Of a DNA stretch of 64,000 nt, positions 54,360-64,000 are shown one piece after another. Numbering within the stretch: position 1 is the first letter of the stretch; every line of letters starts with the position of its first letter. The notes below the pieces were generated by a model. The model ran no database searches and had not been told where the DNA came from. It saw only the letters and a program-made list of their open reading frames with translations. Source of the stretch: Alicyclobacillus acidocaldarius subsp. acidocaldarius Tc-4-1 (GTDB taxonomy: Bacteria; Bacillota; Bacilli; Alicyclobacillales; Alicyclobacillaceae); the NCBI RefSeq assembly GCF_000219875.1, contig NC_017167.1, positions 186,001-250,000 on the forward strand, read 5' to 3'. Position numbers and translations under genes: made by a program.

Positions 54360-54482
54360 TCACGGCTCCGCTTTCGCGTCCGATTTCCGATATCGGTAAT
54401 ACGCTTCATTCAGCATCACGATGGCCTTGCGATCGCGATTGAGGAACGCTCTCCTGAGTTGACTCCGAAGCCATTCCGGCAT
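54360..54482 (-). CDS. cmpA: Cortex morphogenetic protein CmpA
   Basis: A 40-residue frame starts MPEWLRSQLRRAFLNRDRKA and ends with EAYYRYRKSDAKAEP. It matches Bacillus CmpA (37 residues, MPNWLKKQMQKAFLEKDN...) in length, start and the Tyr-rich basic end. GAGGTGATG lies before the ATG. CmpA is a mother-cell quality-control protein that, with ClpXP, triggers SpoIVA removal in spores with faulty envelopes. A partial SigE-like pair (54516-54542, minus strand) lies upstream. Confidence 0.75.
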   Translation of the reverse strand: MPEWLRSQLRRAFLNRDRKAIVMLNEAYYRYRKSDAKAEP

Positions 54483-54626
54483 TCCACATCACCTCGCTCG
54501 TCGCCAGTTGTTTGTAGTGTACGCGGCGGGGACAGAAATGGCGCCCAGCAATCTCGCGCTTTGAAGGCTCGCCTTCGGCTCGAAGCGCGCGAGGGCGACC
54601 GACCTCACGCCGCGCCTGGCACCGCC

Positions 54627-55082
54627 CTATACCAGAAGATCCAACCGGCTTCGCACCTGTTCGACAACCACGCCCGCCTTCGACAGCAGTTCCATCGCGT
54701 ACGGGTCCGGCCGATACTCGAACTCGTAAAATACGCGCCGGATCCCGGCCTGAATGAGGCTCTTTGTGCACGTCAGGCAGGGCGTGTGCGTGACATACAG
54801 ATCCGCGCCTTCCGCCGCGATGCCAAAGCGCGCGCACTGCAGCAACGCGTTCTGCTCCGCGTGAATCGCCCGCACGCAGTGGCCGTCCACCACTTTGCAG
54901 CCCACGTCCACGCAGTGCTCGTCCCCGTGGATGCTGCCGTTGTATCCGCTGGCGATGATCCGCTTGTCACGCACCAACACGCACCCCACCTGCAGCCTCG
55001 TGCAGGTGGATCTCGCCGCCATCACCCGCGCCTGCGACGCAAAGAAGCTGTGCCAGTCCATCCGCTCTCGCTTCATCTCCAT
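54627..55082 (-). CDS. dCMP deaminase family protein
   Basis: The 151 residues have the zinc-dependent deaminase signature: CVRAIHAEQNALLQCARFG (His and catalytic Glu) and TPCLTCTKSL (two Cys). An additional Cys/His pair (GDEHCVDVGC) is typical of dCMP deaminases with a second zinc. It converts dCMP to dUMP for dTTP synthesis. ATG 55082 is preferred to GTG 55091 because of GGGAGGG spacing. Divergent from spoIIE, sharing its upstream region. Confidence 0.88.
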   Translation of the reverse strand: MEMKRERMDWHSFFASQARVMAARSTCTRLQVGCVLVRDKRIIASGYNGSIHGDEHCVDVGCKVVDGHCVRAIHAEQNALLQCARFGIAAEGADLYVTHTPCLTCTKSLIQAGIRRVFYEFEYRPDPYAMELLSKAGVVVEQVRSRLDLLV

Positions 55083-55119
55083 GTCGATCACGCCCTCCCC
55101 GTGCCGAACGATGTCCAGA

Positions 55120-55188
55120 ATTCTCGAAAATTTTCCCGCTGCCGCAGACGCCGTTTGACAAAATCTGCAGTTTTACCTGCCCTATAAT
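55120..55188 (+). promoter_or_regulatory. Spo0A-dependent, long-spacer promoter of spoIIE
   Basis: TTGACA (55155-55160) and TATAAT (55183-55188) are both consensus but 22 bases apart, instead of 17. The Bacillus spoIIE promoter shares this unusual spacing and needs Spo0A. On the minus strand, TTTGTCAAA (55154-55162) is an exact 0A-box core over the -35, and TTCTCGAAAAT (from 55121) is a one-mismatch 0A box 35 bases upstream. Confidence 0.85.
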
Positions 55189-55220
55189 GGCCATACACAT
55201 GGATGAAAGGGGACGGATGT

Positions 55221-57686
55221 ATGGTCGGAAAGCGAACACGGAGCGGGCCGAAACCTCATCTTGCTGAGCCGAATCGGGCGGCGCGCTCCAAACCTGCTTC
55301 TCGCTGGACCCTTCGGGCGTGGCGCCGCGCCCTGCTCATCGGCGCGCTCGCGTTCCTCCTCGGCCGCGCCTCCATCGATCACGCCGTGGCGCCGTTTGCC
55401 CTCGCCTATTACGCAGTCGTGATGGCGCTGGCGGGCGAGCGCCGCGCGTGGCCCGCATACGCCGGCATCCTCGGCGCGTTCACCGCGGGCGTGGACAGAG
55501 GACTGGAACTCGCCGCAGCCATCGTGCTGTACAAACTCGTGCACCGGATTATCTTCCGCCGCAAGACGGCGGACATCATCTGGGCGCCTATTCTCGCCGG
55601 CGCCGTGGGCTTCGCCGTTCACCTCGCCACGTTCGGGACAAGCCTCACGTTCGCCGAGGCGCTGCTCGCCTTCAGCCAGGGCGCCCTGGTCACCATCTTA
55701 GCGCTCATCTTCCTGCAGTGCATTCACCTCTTCCTCGGGCAGGAGCTCACGCGCACGCTGCGCTACGAGCAGGTGATGAGCGTCGTCATCCTCATCGCCT
55801 CCGTCATCATGGGCTTCGACGGGCTCGCCATCCACGGCGTTCCGCTCGCGCTCTTGGCCATCGACTGGATGGTGCTCGTGCTCTCCGCTACCGGGATTGG
55901 ACCCGCCGTGGCCGGCGCCGTCGCCATCAGCATGCTGTCGCTCTTGAGCCACCAGGCGTCGCTCATGGAGGTGGGGGTGCTCGGCTTCATCGCGCTCATC
56001 TGCGGCCTGATGCGCGACGCCAACCGGTTTGCCGTGGCCGCCACGTTCGTGGCCGGCGTCGGCGTGCTCACGCTCGCCTACGCGCACGCCTATGCGCCCC
56101 TCCTCGTGCAGATGTCCGCCGCCGGCGCCGCGTCGGTGCTGTACCTCCTGACGCCCCGGAGTCTCTTTGCCGAGCTTCGCTCCTTCGTGCCCGGGACGCC
56201 TGAACATTCCGCCGACGAGCGCACGCGCGCTGAGCGGGTGCACGCGCTCATGACCGAGAAAATCCACGAGGTCAGCCAGATCTTCGAGGAGCTCGCCGAC
56301 ACCTTCTCCGACGTCAGCGGCAACGACTACCTCTTGATGCGCGATCTCGTCACGCAGACCATCCAGAAGACCCGCGACAGCGTCTGCTCGCTCTGCCCGC
56401 GCCAGACCCTCTGCTGGGGGCGCGAGATGATCCAGACCTACAACGCCATGAAGCACACGCTCGCGCAGATTGAGTCCGCGAACGGCCGCCGCGCCGCGCC
56501 CACGCCGGAACTCAGGGATCGCTGCATTCGCCTCGATCCCATGATGAGCACGCTGCGCTACAACCTCGATCTCACGCACCGGGACTACAAGTGGCTGAAA
56601 AAGATGATGGAAGAGCGAAAGCTCGTGGCGCATCAGCTGGCGGGGGTGGCGGATGTCGTCCGGGCCATCGCGAAGGAACTCGAGATGGAGCAGAAGACAC
56701 TCCTGTCGGATCGCGAGAAGATTGTGAGCGCGCTTGAGGAACTCGGGCTCTACGTGGATGACGTCCGCATCGTAAGCCTCGAGCCGGGCCGCGTGGAAAT
56801 TGAGGTGGTGCAGCCGTCCGAGAGCGCGCACGAGACGTCCGCGCGCATGATTGCGCCCCTTCTGTCGGGCATCCTCGGCGAGCACATCACGGTCGCCAAG
56901 CTCACCGTGCCGCCGCACGGCGGGCCCTGCACGGCGACCTTCGCCTCGGCGCGCCAGTATCAGGTGCATGCCGCGGCCATGGCCATCGCGAAGGACGGCC
57001 GCCCCGTCTCGGGCGACACGCATACCGCGGTCGATCTCGGCAACGGCCGCTACGCCCTCGCCATTTCCGACGGCATGGGCAATGGCGAGCGCGCGAAGCA
57101 GGAGTCGAAGTCGGCCATCGACCTCCTGAAGCGGCTCATGAAGGCCGGATTCGACGAAAAGCTCGCCGTGCGGACCATCAACTCCGCGCTCGTGCTCAGA
57201 TCGCGCGAGGAAATGTTCACCACCCTGGACATGGCCGTGATCGACCTGTTCCACGCCAAGTGCGAGTTTCTGAAGGTTGGCTCTGCGCCGAGCTACATCA
57301 AGCGAGGGCAGGAGGTCATCAAGGTCATCGGGAATAGCGTGCCCATCGGCATCCTCGAGGAGATTGAGGTGCAGACCATCGAAGTCCAGCTCCTGCCGGG
57401 CGACGTGCTCATCCTCGTCTCGGACGGCATCTACGACGCGGCACCGGAAGGCGCGGAGGCGGACGACTGGGTGCAGGCGGCGCTCGCCCAGATCCGCTCG
57501 ACAGATCCGCAGACCCTCGTGGACGAGCTCGTGGAGATGGCCGTCGAGGCTTCGCACGGCAAGGTGCGCGACGACATGACCGCGGTGGCGGCCGTGATCG
57601 AGAGGTATCAGGAGCAGTGGGCGGCCATCCGGCTGCCGAACGTGCCGAGTCTCCGGTCCGCCGAGCGCAAGCGCCGCATGGCTTGA
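55221..57686 (+). CDS. spoIIE: Stage II sporulation protein E, PP2C-type phosphatase
   Basis: The 821 residues are the usual length. The N-terminal region has about ten membrane helices (to ~310), then a central regulatory domain (about 320-590), then the PP2C phosphatase (LGNGRYALAISDGMGNGERA, VLILVSDGIYDAA). It dephosphorylates SpoIIAA-P, freeing SigF in the forespore, and links to FtsZ at the polar septum. ATG 55221 follows AAAGGGGA by 8 bases; ATG 55203 precedes that site. Confidence 0.94.
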   Translation: MVGKRTRSGPKPHLAEPNRAARSKPASRWTLRAWRRALLIGALAFLLGRASIDHAVAPFALAYYAVVMALAGERRAWPAYAGILGAFTAGVDRGLELAAAIVLYKLVHRIIFRRKTADIIWAPILAGAVGFAVHLATFGTSLTFAEALLAFSQGALVTILALIFLQCIHLFLGQELTRTLRYEQVMSVVILIASVIMGFDGLAIHGVPLALLAIDWMVLVLSATGIGPAVAGAVAISMLSLLSHQASLMEVGVLGFIALICGLMRDANRFAVAATFVAGVGVLTLAYAHAYAPLLVQMSAAGAASVLYLLTPRSLFAELRSFVPGTPEHSADERTRAERVHALMTEKIHEVSQIFEELADTFSDVSGNDYLLMRDLVTQTIQKTRDSVCSLCPRQTLCWGREMIQTYNAMKHTLAQIESANGRRAAPTPELRDRCIRLDPMMSTLRYNLDLTHRDYKWLKKMMEERKLVAHQLAGVADVVRAIAKELEMEQKTLLSDREKIVSALEELGLYVDDVRIVSLEPGRVEIEVVQPSESAHETSARMIAPLLSGILGEHITVAKLTVPPHGGPCTATFASARQYQVHAAAMAIAKDGRPVSGDTHTAVDLGNGRYALAISDGMGNGERAKQESKSAIDLLKRLMKAGFDEKLAVRTINSALVLRSREEMFTTLDMAVIDLFHAKCEFLKVGSAPSYIKRGQEVIKVIGNSVPIGILEEIEVQTIEVQLLPGDVLILVSDGIYDAAPEGAEADDWVQAALAQIRSTDPQTLVDELVEMAVEASHGKVRDDMTAVAAVIERYQEQWAAIRLPNVPSLRSAERKRRMA

Positions 57687-57782
57687 GCGCAGCCTGCAAC
57701 GGACTCTATCAAGCTTTTGGGAATGAAACGGTTCCACCTCGGCGATACTGGCGACTAGCAAGTTTCGCGGAGGTGGATTGTT

Positions 57783-58502
57783 TTGTCCAGGGAAGCGACC
57801 ATCCGGCAGATCCTCGTCATCACCGACGGCTGTTCCAACATCGGGCCCGATCCCGTCGAAGCCGCGCGCAGGGCGCACCGGCACGGCATCGTCGTCAACG
57901 TCATCGGCATCGTGGGGCGCGGCGACGCGGGCGAGCAGGGCTATCAAGAGGCGCACTCCATCGCGGACGCGGGCGGGGGCATGTGCCGCATCGTGCAGCC
58001 TGCAGACATCTCGGCGACGGCGCAGATGATGACGCACCAGACCATGCAGATGACGCTTCAGCAGGTGGTTAACCAGGAGCTCCTCGCCGTCATGGGCAAG
58101 TCGGCGGAGGATTTGCCGCCCGCCGATCGCGCCCGCGTCATGCAGGTGGTGGAAAGGCTCGAGGACGAGGTGGCGCTGCATCTCGTCGTCTGCCTCGACA
58201 CGAGCGCGAGCATGCGCGACAAAATCCCGACCGTGCGCGAGGCGGTGCGCGATCTCGCCTTGTCGCTCAAAGTGCGATCCGGCCCCCTGGCGGTGAGCGT
58301 CATCGCGTTCCCGGGCAAGGGCGAGGAGGCGACGCGGCTCGTGCAGCCCTTCTCCTCCGAGGTGAACGTCGCGGCGCTCGAGGCGGAGCTCGTGGCACGG
58401 GGCGGCACGCCGACCGGCCCGGCCATCGATCACGCCGCCGATCTTCTCCTCTCCTACGCGCGCAACGTCGACGAGGACGCGCCGCGGCGTGAGTTCGGAT
58501 GA
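57783..58502 (+). CDS. yabS: VWA-domain protein YabS
   Basis: The 239 residues contain two von Willebrand A-like halves: ILVITDGCSNIGPDPVEAAR and VVCLDTSASMRDKIPTVREA (metal-site DxSxS). The family is found beside the yabT kinase in spore formers; its exact role is unknown. TTG 57783 follows GCGGAGGTGG. It overlaps yabT by four bases, so the two work together. Confidence 0.82.
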   Translation: MSREATIRQILVITDGCSNIGPDPVEAARRAHRHGIVVNVIGIVGRGDAGEQGYQEAHSIADAGGGMCRIVQPADISATAQMMTHQTMQMTLQQVVNQELLAVMGKSAEDLPPADRARVMQVVERLEDEVALHLVVCLDTSASMRDKIPTVREAVRDLALSLKVRSGPLAVSVIAFPGKGEEATRLVQPFSSEVNVAALEAELVARGGTPTGPAIDHAADLLLSYARNVDEDAPRREFG

Positions 58503-59404
58503 CCCATTCCCGCCCGCTCGCGCCCGGCACGTGGGTGGAGGGCAAGTGGACGAACCGGCGCTGGCGGATCCGCGGCGTGCTCGGCACGGGCGCGAACGGG
58601 GTGGTCTACGCGGTGGAGCGGGACGACGGCCTTCAAGGCGCTATGAAAGTGTGCGAGACAGCGGGCCAGGTGGCGTTTGAGTGGTCGCTCTTGAACCTCG
58701 TGCGAGGGCCGGGATCGCCGTTTCCCGCGCCGCAGCAGATCGACGACTCCAATCGCGCCGGCGCCCGCTTCTTTTACGTCATGGAGCGCATTTCCGGCAA
58801 GCCGCTCGACAAGGTCTGGCCGGCGCTTGCGCCCGCCATGCGCAAGCAAGTCATGATCCGCATCGTCGAAGGGCTCGCCAAGCTGCACGCCACCGGCCAC
58901 GCGTTCTGCGACGTCAAGCCGCAGAACGTGCTTGTCCAGGAGGCCAGTGGTGAGGTGCGCTTCGTCGATCCCGGCGGCGTGACGCCGTTTGGCAAAGCCG
59001 TCCGCCAGTTCACGCCGACAACCGACGGCGCCTTCTTCGGGCTATGCGACAGGCGCGCGAGCGCGGCGTACGACGTCATCGCCTTGGCGCTCATGGCCGT
59101 ATCGCTCGAGGTGCCGTCGCCCGCGAACTTGTACCATCTGCCGCCGGAGAAGCGGAGGGAATGGCTCCTGCGCGCGGTGGCGGATCAGGTGGACGGCGCG
59201 TGGCGACCCGTGTGGCATCGCGTGCTGCGCCGGGAGATTCGGGACGCCGAGGCGCTTCGCGCCGCCGTCGCGGAGGTGCGCGTGAAGGAGAAAGTGAAAC
59301 AAGGGGGCGGGCACGACTGGACGGCCGCGTTCATGTGGGCGAGCATCGCGTGCGCCGTGCTCACCACGGCCTGCGCCTGGGCACTCTATCTCCGGATTTT
59401 CTGA
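58499..59404 (+). CDS. yabT: Serine/threonine protein kinase YabT
   Basis: The 301 residues are a Hanks-type kinase: glycine loop LGTGANGVVYAVERDD, Lys in GAMKVCET, catalytic loop GHAFCDVKPQNVLV and a DPG in place of DFG (VDPGGVTPFG). A single C-terminal membrane helix (WASIACAVLTTACAWALYL) anchors it. In Bacillus the DNA-binding kinase YabT acts at the forespore septum and phosphorylates RecA and other proteins. Confidence 0.88.
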   Translation: MTHSRPLAPGTWVEGKWTNRRWRIRGVLGTGANGVVYAVERDDGLQGAMKVCETAGQVAFEWSLLNLVRGPGSPFPAPQQIDDSNRAGARFFYVMERISGKPLDKVWPALAPAMRKQVMIRIVEGLAKLHATGHAFCDVKPQNVLVQEASGEVRFVDPGGVTPFGKAVRQFTPTTDGAFFGLCDRRASAAYDVIALALMAVSLEVPSPANLYHLPPEKRREWLLRAVADQVDGAWRPVWHRVLRREIRDAEALRAAVAEVRVKEKVKQGGGHDWTAAFMWASIACAVLTTACAWALYLRIF

Positions 59405-59417
59405 CCCCTTGCACGGC

Positions 59418-59446
59418 TTCGACCGGCGGCTTCGCTTTGCTACAAT
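59418..59446 (+). promoter_or_regulatory. Candidate SigA promoter for tilS-hpt
   Basis: TTCGAC, 17 bases, TACAAT. It lies just after yabT and would start transcription about 70 bases before the tilS start chosen here. Confidence 0.5.
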
Positions 59447-59522
59447 GAAGGCAGACAGGGCACGCCCGCGCGCCGGACGAGGCGATCCGGGCGGCCGACA
59501 TCGGAAACGGCGGGAACATCCT

Positions 59523-60950
59523 TTGGGACGAGCGCGCCATCTTCTCACGCACGTGATTTCCTTCTTCCAACAGCATCGGCTCGAGACCGCCCACGCGGTG
59601 TTAGGCGTATCCGGCGGCGTGGACTCGATGGTGCTCCTGCATCTGTGTCAGCGCGCCGCAGAGGAGGCGCCGCGCGCCCTGGGCGGTTTTTCCGTGGTCC
59701 ACGTGCACCACGGTCTGCGCGAAGCGGCGGATGCCGACGCCGCCTTCGTCGAGCGATATTGCCGAGATCGCGGCATTGCGTGCGAAATTGTCCGCGTGAC
59801 GGTCGAGGATGCGCGCGGAGAAGGGGTGGAGGCGGCGGCTCGGCGCGCGCGGTATGAGGCGCTCGCCGAACGCGCGCGGGCGAAAGGCGGTGTCATCCTC
59901 GTGGCGCATCACGCGCAGGACGAGCTGGAGACGTTCGTCATGCGCCTGTTGCGGGGCGCGGGCCCGGGGGGGCTTGGCGCCATGCGCACGGAGGCGGAGA
60001 TGAACGGCGTGCGGGTGCTGAGGCCGCTCCTCGCGGTGGAGAAGCGCGAGATTGAGCGGTACGCGGCTCTGCATGGGGTGCCGCACGTGGAGGATGAGAC
60101 GAACGAAGACCCCCGGTTTTTTCGCAACCGCGTCCGTCAGGTGGTGATCCCGGCGCTGCGCGCCGTCGAACCGCGCGCGGAAGAGAAGGTTCTGCAGGCG
60201 CTCGAGCTCTTGTGGGCGGAGGACGCGTTCATGCGCGAGATGGCGCGCGAGGCTGTGCGACGCGTTGCGGCGCGCGGCGCCGACGGCCGAATCGCCTTTT
60301 CTGCCAGCCGCCTTGGCGAACTTCACGTTTCTTTACAACGCAGGGTGATTCACATACTATTGAATTGTTTCTCCGCGCGCGAGTGGACGTTGGCTCACGT
60401 CGAGGCGGTTCGCCGCCTGGCCCTCTCGGGGCCCCCGTCGGGCGAAGTCCATCTCGCGGTGGATGTGCGGTGCGTCAGATCCTACGATAACCTGTACATA
60501 GGTCACCTGCCCATCGCTCGTCCCGCGGTGGAGGCCAAGGTAGCGTGGGAACTCCTTGCGGCGGCGGAGGTCCGCCTCGGGGAAGGCGAGGCGTGCTGGC
60601 GGTTTCGGCGGCTGCGCGTGGCGCATCCGGCGTCCGCCCGCATGCCGTCGCCCTGGTGGCTCCTGTTGCCTGCCGACGTGTCCCGCGCCGAAATCGTCAC
60701 CGGGGTGCCGACGAGGGAGCGGGTGCCGCTCTTCGGCGGGCACGGAACCAAGAAACTGCAGGACGTCTTCACGGACGCCAAGCTGCCGCGGGAGTGGCGT
60801 GCGCGCTGGCCGCTCCTTCGGGTGGACGGCGACATCGTCTGGATCCCCGGCATTATGCGATCCGGCGCGCACCTTTGGCGCGGCGGACCCGCGTTTGTCA
60901 TTCGGGCGCGACCGCCTGCGGCGTGCCTGCGCGCGCTTGGCGAGCGGTAG
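59523..60950 (+). CDS. tilS: tRNA(Ile)-lysidine synthase
   Basis: About 475 residues. The PP-loop SGGVDSMVLLHLCQ is near residue 30, then VHVHHGLREAADADAAFVER and HHAQDELETFVMRLLRGAG, then substrate-binding C-terminal domains. It makes lysidine at the wobble base of the AUA-reading tRNA-Ile and is essential. The start is uncertain: TTG 59523 follows a GGCGGGAA-like site; GTG 59553 or further upstream codons are possible. Confidence 0.9.
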   Translation: MGRARHLLTHVISFFQQHRLETAHAVLGVSGGVDSMVLLHLCQRAAEEAPRALGGFSVVHVHHGLREAADADAAFVERYCRDRGIACEIVRVTVEDARGEGVEAAARRARYEALAERARAKGGVILVAHHAQDELETFVMRLLRGAGPGGLGAMRTEAEMNGVRVLRPLLAVEKREIERYAALHGVPHVEDETNEDPRFFRNRVRQVVIPALRAVEPRAEEKVLQALELLWAEDAFMREMAREAVRRVAARGADGRIAFSASRLGELHVSLQRRVIHILLNCFSAREWTLAHVEAVRRLALSGPPSGEVHLAVDVRCVRSYDNLYIGHLPIARPAVEAKVAWELLAAAEVRLGEGEACWRFRRLRVAHPASARMPSPWWLLLPADVSRAEIVTGVPTRERVPLFGGHGTKKLQDVFTDAKLPREWRARWPLLRVDGDIVWIPGIMRSGAHLWRGGPAFVIRARPPAACLRALGER

Positions 60951-60993
60951 AGGCAGTGGGTAAACATTTCACAGCGGACATGGGGAGGCACTC

Positions 60994-61536
60994 ATGCATC
61001 CTGATCTGGAGCGTATCCTGTTCGATGAGGAAACTTTGCAGGCCAAAGTGGCCGAGATGGGAGCGACGCTGAGCCGAGACTACGCAGACAAAACGCCTCT
61101 TCTCATCTGCATCCTCAAGGGCGCGGCGCTGTTCATGGGCGATCTCGTCAAGCGGATCGACGTTCCGGTCGAGATCGACTTCATGGCGATTTCAAGCTAC
61201 GGCCAGTCGACCAAGTCGTCCGGTGCGGTCCGCATTTTGTACGATCTCGAGCGCCCGGTCGAGGGGCGCGACGTCATCATTGTGGAGGACATCGTGGACA
61301 CGGGCCTCACGCTCGCGTACCTGCGCGACACGATGATTCGGCGCCAGGCGGCGAGCGTAAAGATTGTCTCCCTGTTCGACAAACCGAGCGGGCGAAAGGT
61401 CGACATCCAGCCGGACTACTTCGGCTTCACGGTGCCGGACGCGTTCATCGTCGGCTACGGCCTCGACTACGCGGAGCGGTACCGCAACCTGCCATACGTG
61501 GGCATCCTCAAGTCTGACATCTATGCGACAGGTTGA
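60994..61536 (+). CDS. hpt: Hypoxanthine phosphoribosyltransferase
   Basis: The 180 residues are of family length, with the PRPP loop VIIVEDIVDTGLTLAYL and the SSYGQSTKSSG flexible loop. It salvages hypoxanthine/guanine. GGGGAGG precedes ATG 60994. It lies between tilS and ftsH, as in Bacillus, where it also forms a complex with TilS. Confidence 0.95.
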   Translation: MHPDLERILFDEETLQAKVAEMGATLSRDYADKTPLLICILKGAALFMGDLVKRIDVPVEIDFMAISSYGQSTKSSGAVRILYDLERPVEGRDVIIVEDIVDTGLTLAYLRDTMIRRQAASVKIVSLFDKPSGRKVDIQPDYFGFTVPDAFIVGYGLDYAERYRNLPYVGILKSDIYATG

Positions 61537-61587
61537 CGCGCGTCTCCCTGGCGGGCGTCTTTCTTGCTAGGAACGCCTATCCCGGTA

Positions 61588-61596
61588 TGGTACAAT
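61588..61596 (+). promoter_or_regulatory. Candidate extended -10 for ftsH
   Basis: TGGTACAAT, an extended -10 (TGN plus TACAAT) 30 bases before ftsH. The nearest -35-like TTGCTA is 21 bases away, so recognition would rest on the extended -10. Confidence 0.45.
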
Positions 61597-61626
61597 AGTC
61601 GCGCCGTAACCGAGAGGAGGTAAGGC

Positions 61627-63435
<1,809 letters not shown>

Positions 63436-63460
63436 ACAGGGGCCTAAGGCGAAAATGGAG

Positions 63461-63501
63461 AGCGGGATGCGCCAGCGGTGTGGCGGCATCCCGCTATTCT
63501 T
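63461..63501. terminator. Strong intrinsic terminator after ftsH
   Basis: AGCGGGATGC/GCATCCCGCT stem with inner GCCA/TGGC pairing, followed by ATTCTTTTTG. Confidence 0.88.
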
Positions 63502-63623
63502 TTTGAGGCAGCTCTACGCGTCAACATGGCGCGGAGCTTGACGGCCGACAAAGAGCACGTTGCGGTCGGTCGGGCAGGTGGCCTGCCAGTCGGTCCGCAT
63601 GCCGCCGCCTTGCACTCAACTTT

Positions 63624-64000
63624 TCACGTTGAGCGGGGGATAATACGGGGAAGGATCTGCATTATGGAGTAGTTCAGCGTGTACATCCCCGGTCCGACAA
63701 TTTCCTCGCCGCGAACGCCGTCTTTCTCCAGTACGGCCGCTACCTGGATGAGCTCATTGAAGTACCCACTGGGTTGTTTGAACTCCGCATACACGTTGCA
63801 GGTAGCGTGCGGCGGAATCACGACGCCGGCGCTTGTGAGCGGTCTCGCATCCTTTGGATAGCCACCTGGAACGTCCTTGCTGTTCATTACATAACCAACC
63901 CTTGAGAATTGAAACCCTCCGGCTGTTTCTAGACCCATGAAGCGCACCGGGACGTCCGAATGATTTGCAAATCGAAAGCCAAAATCGTGCGGCCCCGTCA
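63624..64000 (-). CDS. Unknown protein, probably beta-rich, 5' end outside window
   Basis: The frame is open to the right edge (reads HDFGFRFANHSDVPVRFMGL...), so only the last ~125 residues are seen. The sequence alternates polar and hydrophobic residues (CNVYAEFKQPSGYFNELIQV), suggesting a beta-sandwich of an extracytoplasmic protein. It ends LPRIIPRST. No family recognised. It is convergent with ftsH. Confidence 0.55.
   Translation of the reverse strand, partial: TGPHDFGFRFANHSDVPVRFMGLETAGGFQFSRVGYVMNSKDVPGGYPKDARPLTSAGVVIPPHATCNVYAEFKQPSGYFNELIQVAAVLEKDGVRGEEIVGPGMYTLNYSIMQILPRIIPRST

Noticed and set aside
55698-58433. A 911-codon minus-strand frame opposite spoIIE/yabS
   Set aside because: Shadow of GC-rich coding sequence; no start site, and its composition is Arg/His-rich nonsense.

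Overview
The window reads as a chromosome segment of a GC-rich, endospore-forming Firmicute, most likely Alicyclobacillus or a close relative. The evidence is the codon bias, the many GTG and TTG starts behind strong GGAGG-type ribosome binding sites, and the right half. There the gene order is the Bacillus-type run yabG-veg-sspF-(cphB-cphA)-ispE-purR-ridA-spoVG-glmU-prs-pth-fin-mfd-spoVT-mazG-hup-rqcP-yabP-yabQ-divIC-yabR-[cmpA, dCMP deaminase]-spoIIE-yabS-yabT-tilS-hpt-ftsH. The genus name is inferred; the order and spore genes are read directly.

Layout. 1-2.3 kb: the 3' part of a repetitive surface protein with an LPQTS-type sorting signal, immediately followed by a sortase. 2.5-7.5 kb: an ABC1/UbiB-type kinase, an unknown small protein, an aldehyde dehydrogenase and an iron-type alcohol dehydrogenase. 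7.6-9.0 kb: a secreted SLH-like protein with a short repeat tail. 9.2-18.5 kb: an acyl-CoA catabolic cluster (two acyl-CoA dehydrogenases, two SDRs, an acyl-CoA ligase, a two-subunit MaoC-type hydratase, an IclR regulator and a convergent APH-fold kinase). Its content resembles the phosphorylation route for 4-hydroxyacyl-CoAs. 18.6-31.8 kb: a decaying, IS-rich region with two copies of an internally deleted IS, one IS1380-type element, one IS256-type element and several broken genes. Its centre is a secreted protein/lipoprotein/ABC exporter operon whose permease gene is split by two insertion sequences; both insertions have readable target duplications, and removing them restores one reading frame. 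31.8-33.8 kb: a phosphoesterase, ykuK and a glycosyltransferase. 33.9-63.4 kb: the conserved sporulation and housekeeping run. 63.6-64 kb: the 3' part of an unknown gene on the minus strand.

In the conserved run several sporulation promoters can be read by eye: SigG-type before sspF, fin and spoVT, SigH-type before spoVG, SigE-type before yabP, SigK-type before yabG, and a long-spacer Spo0A-type promoter before spoIIE. A cyanophycin synthetase/cyanophycinase pair lies inside this spore-gene run. Several core genes (cphA, purR, mfd, spoVT) each carry an apparent single-base frameshift, mostly in short homopolymers. That is more typical of sequence error than of biology, and their ends should be read with caution.
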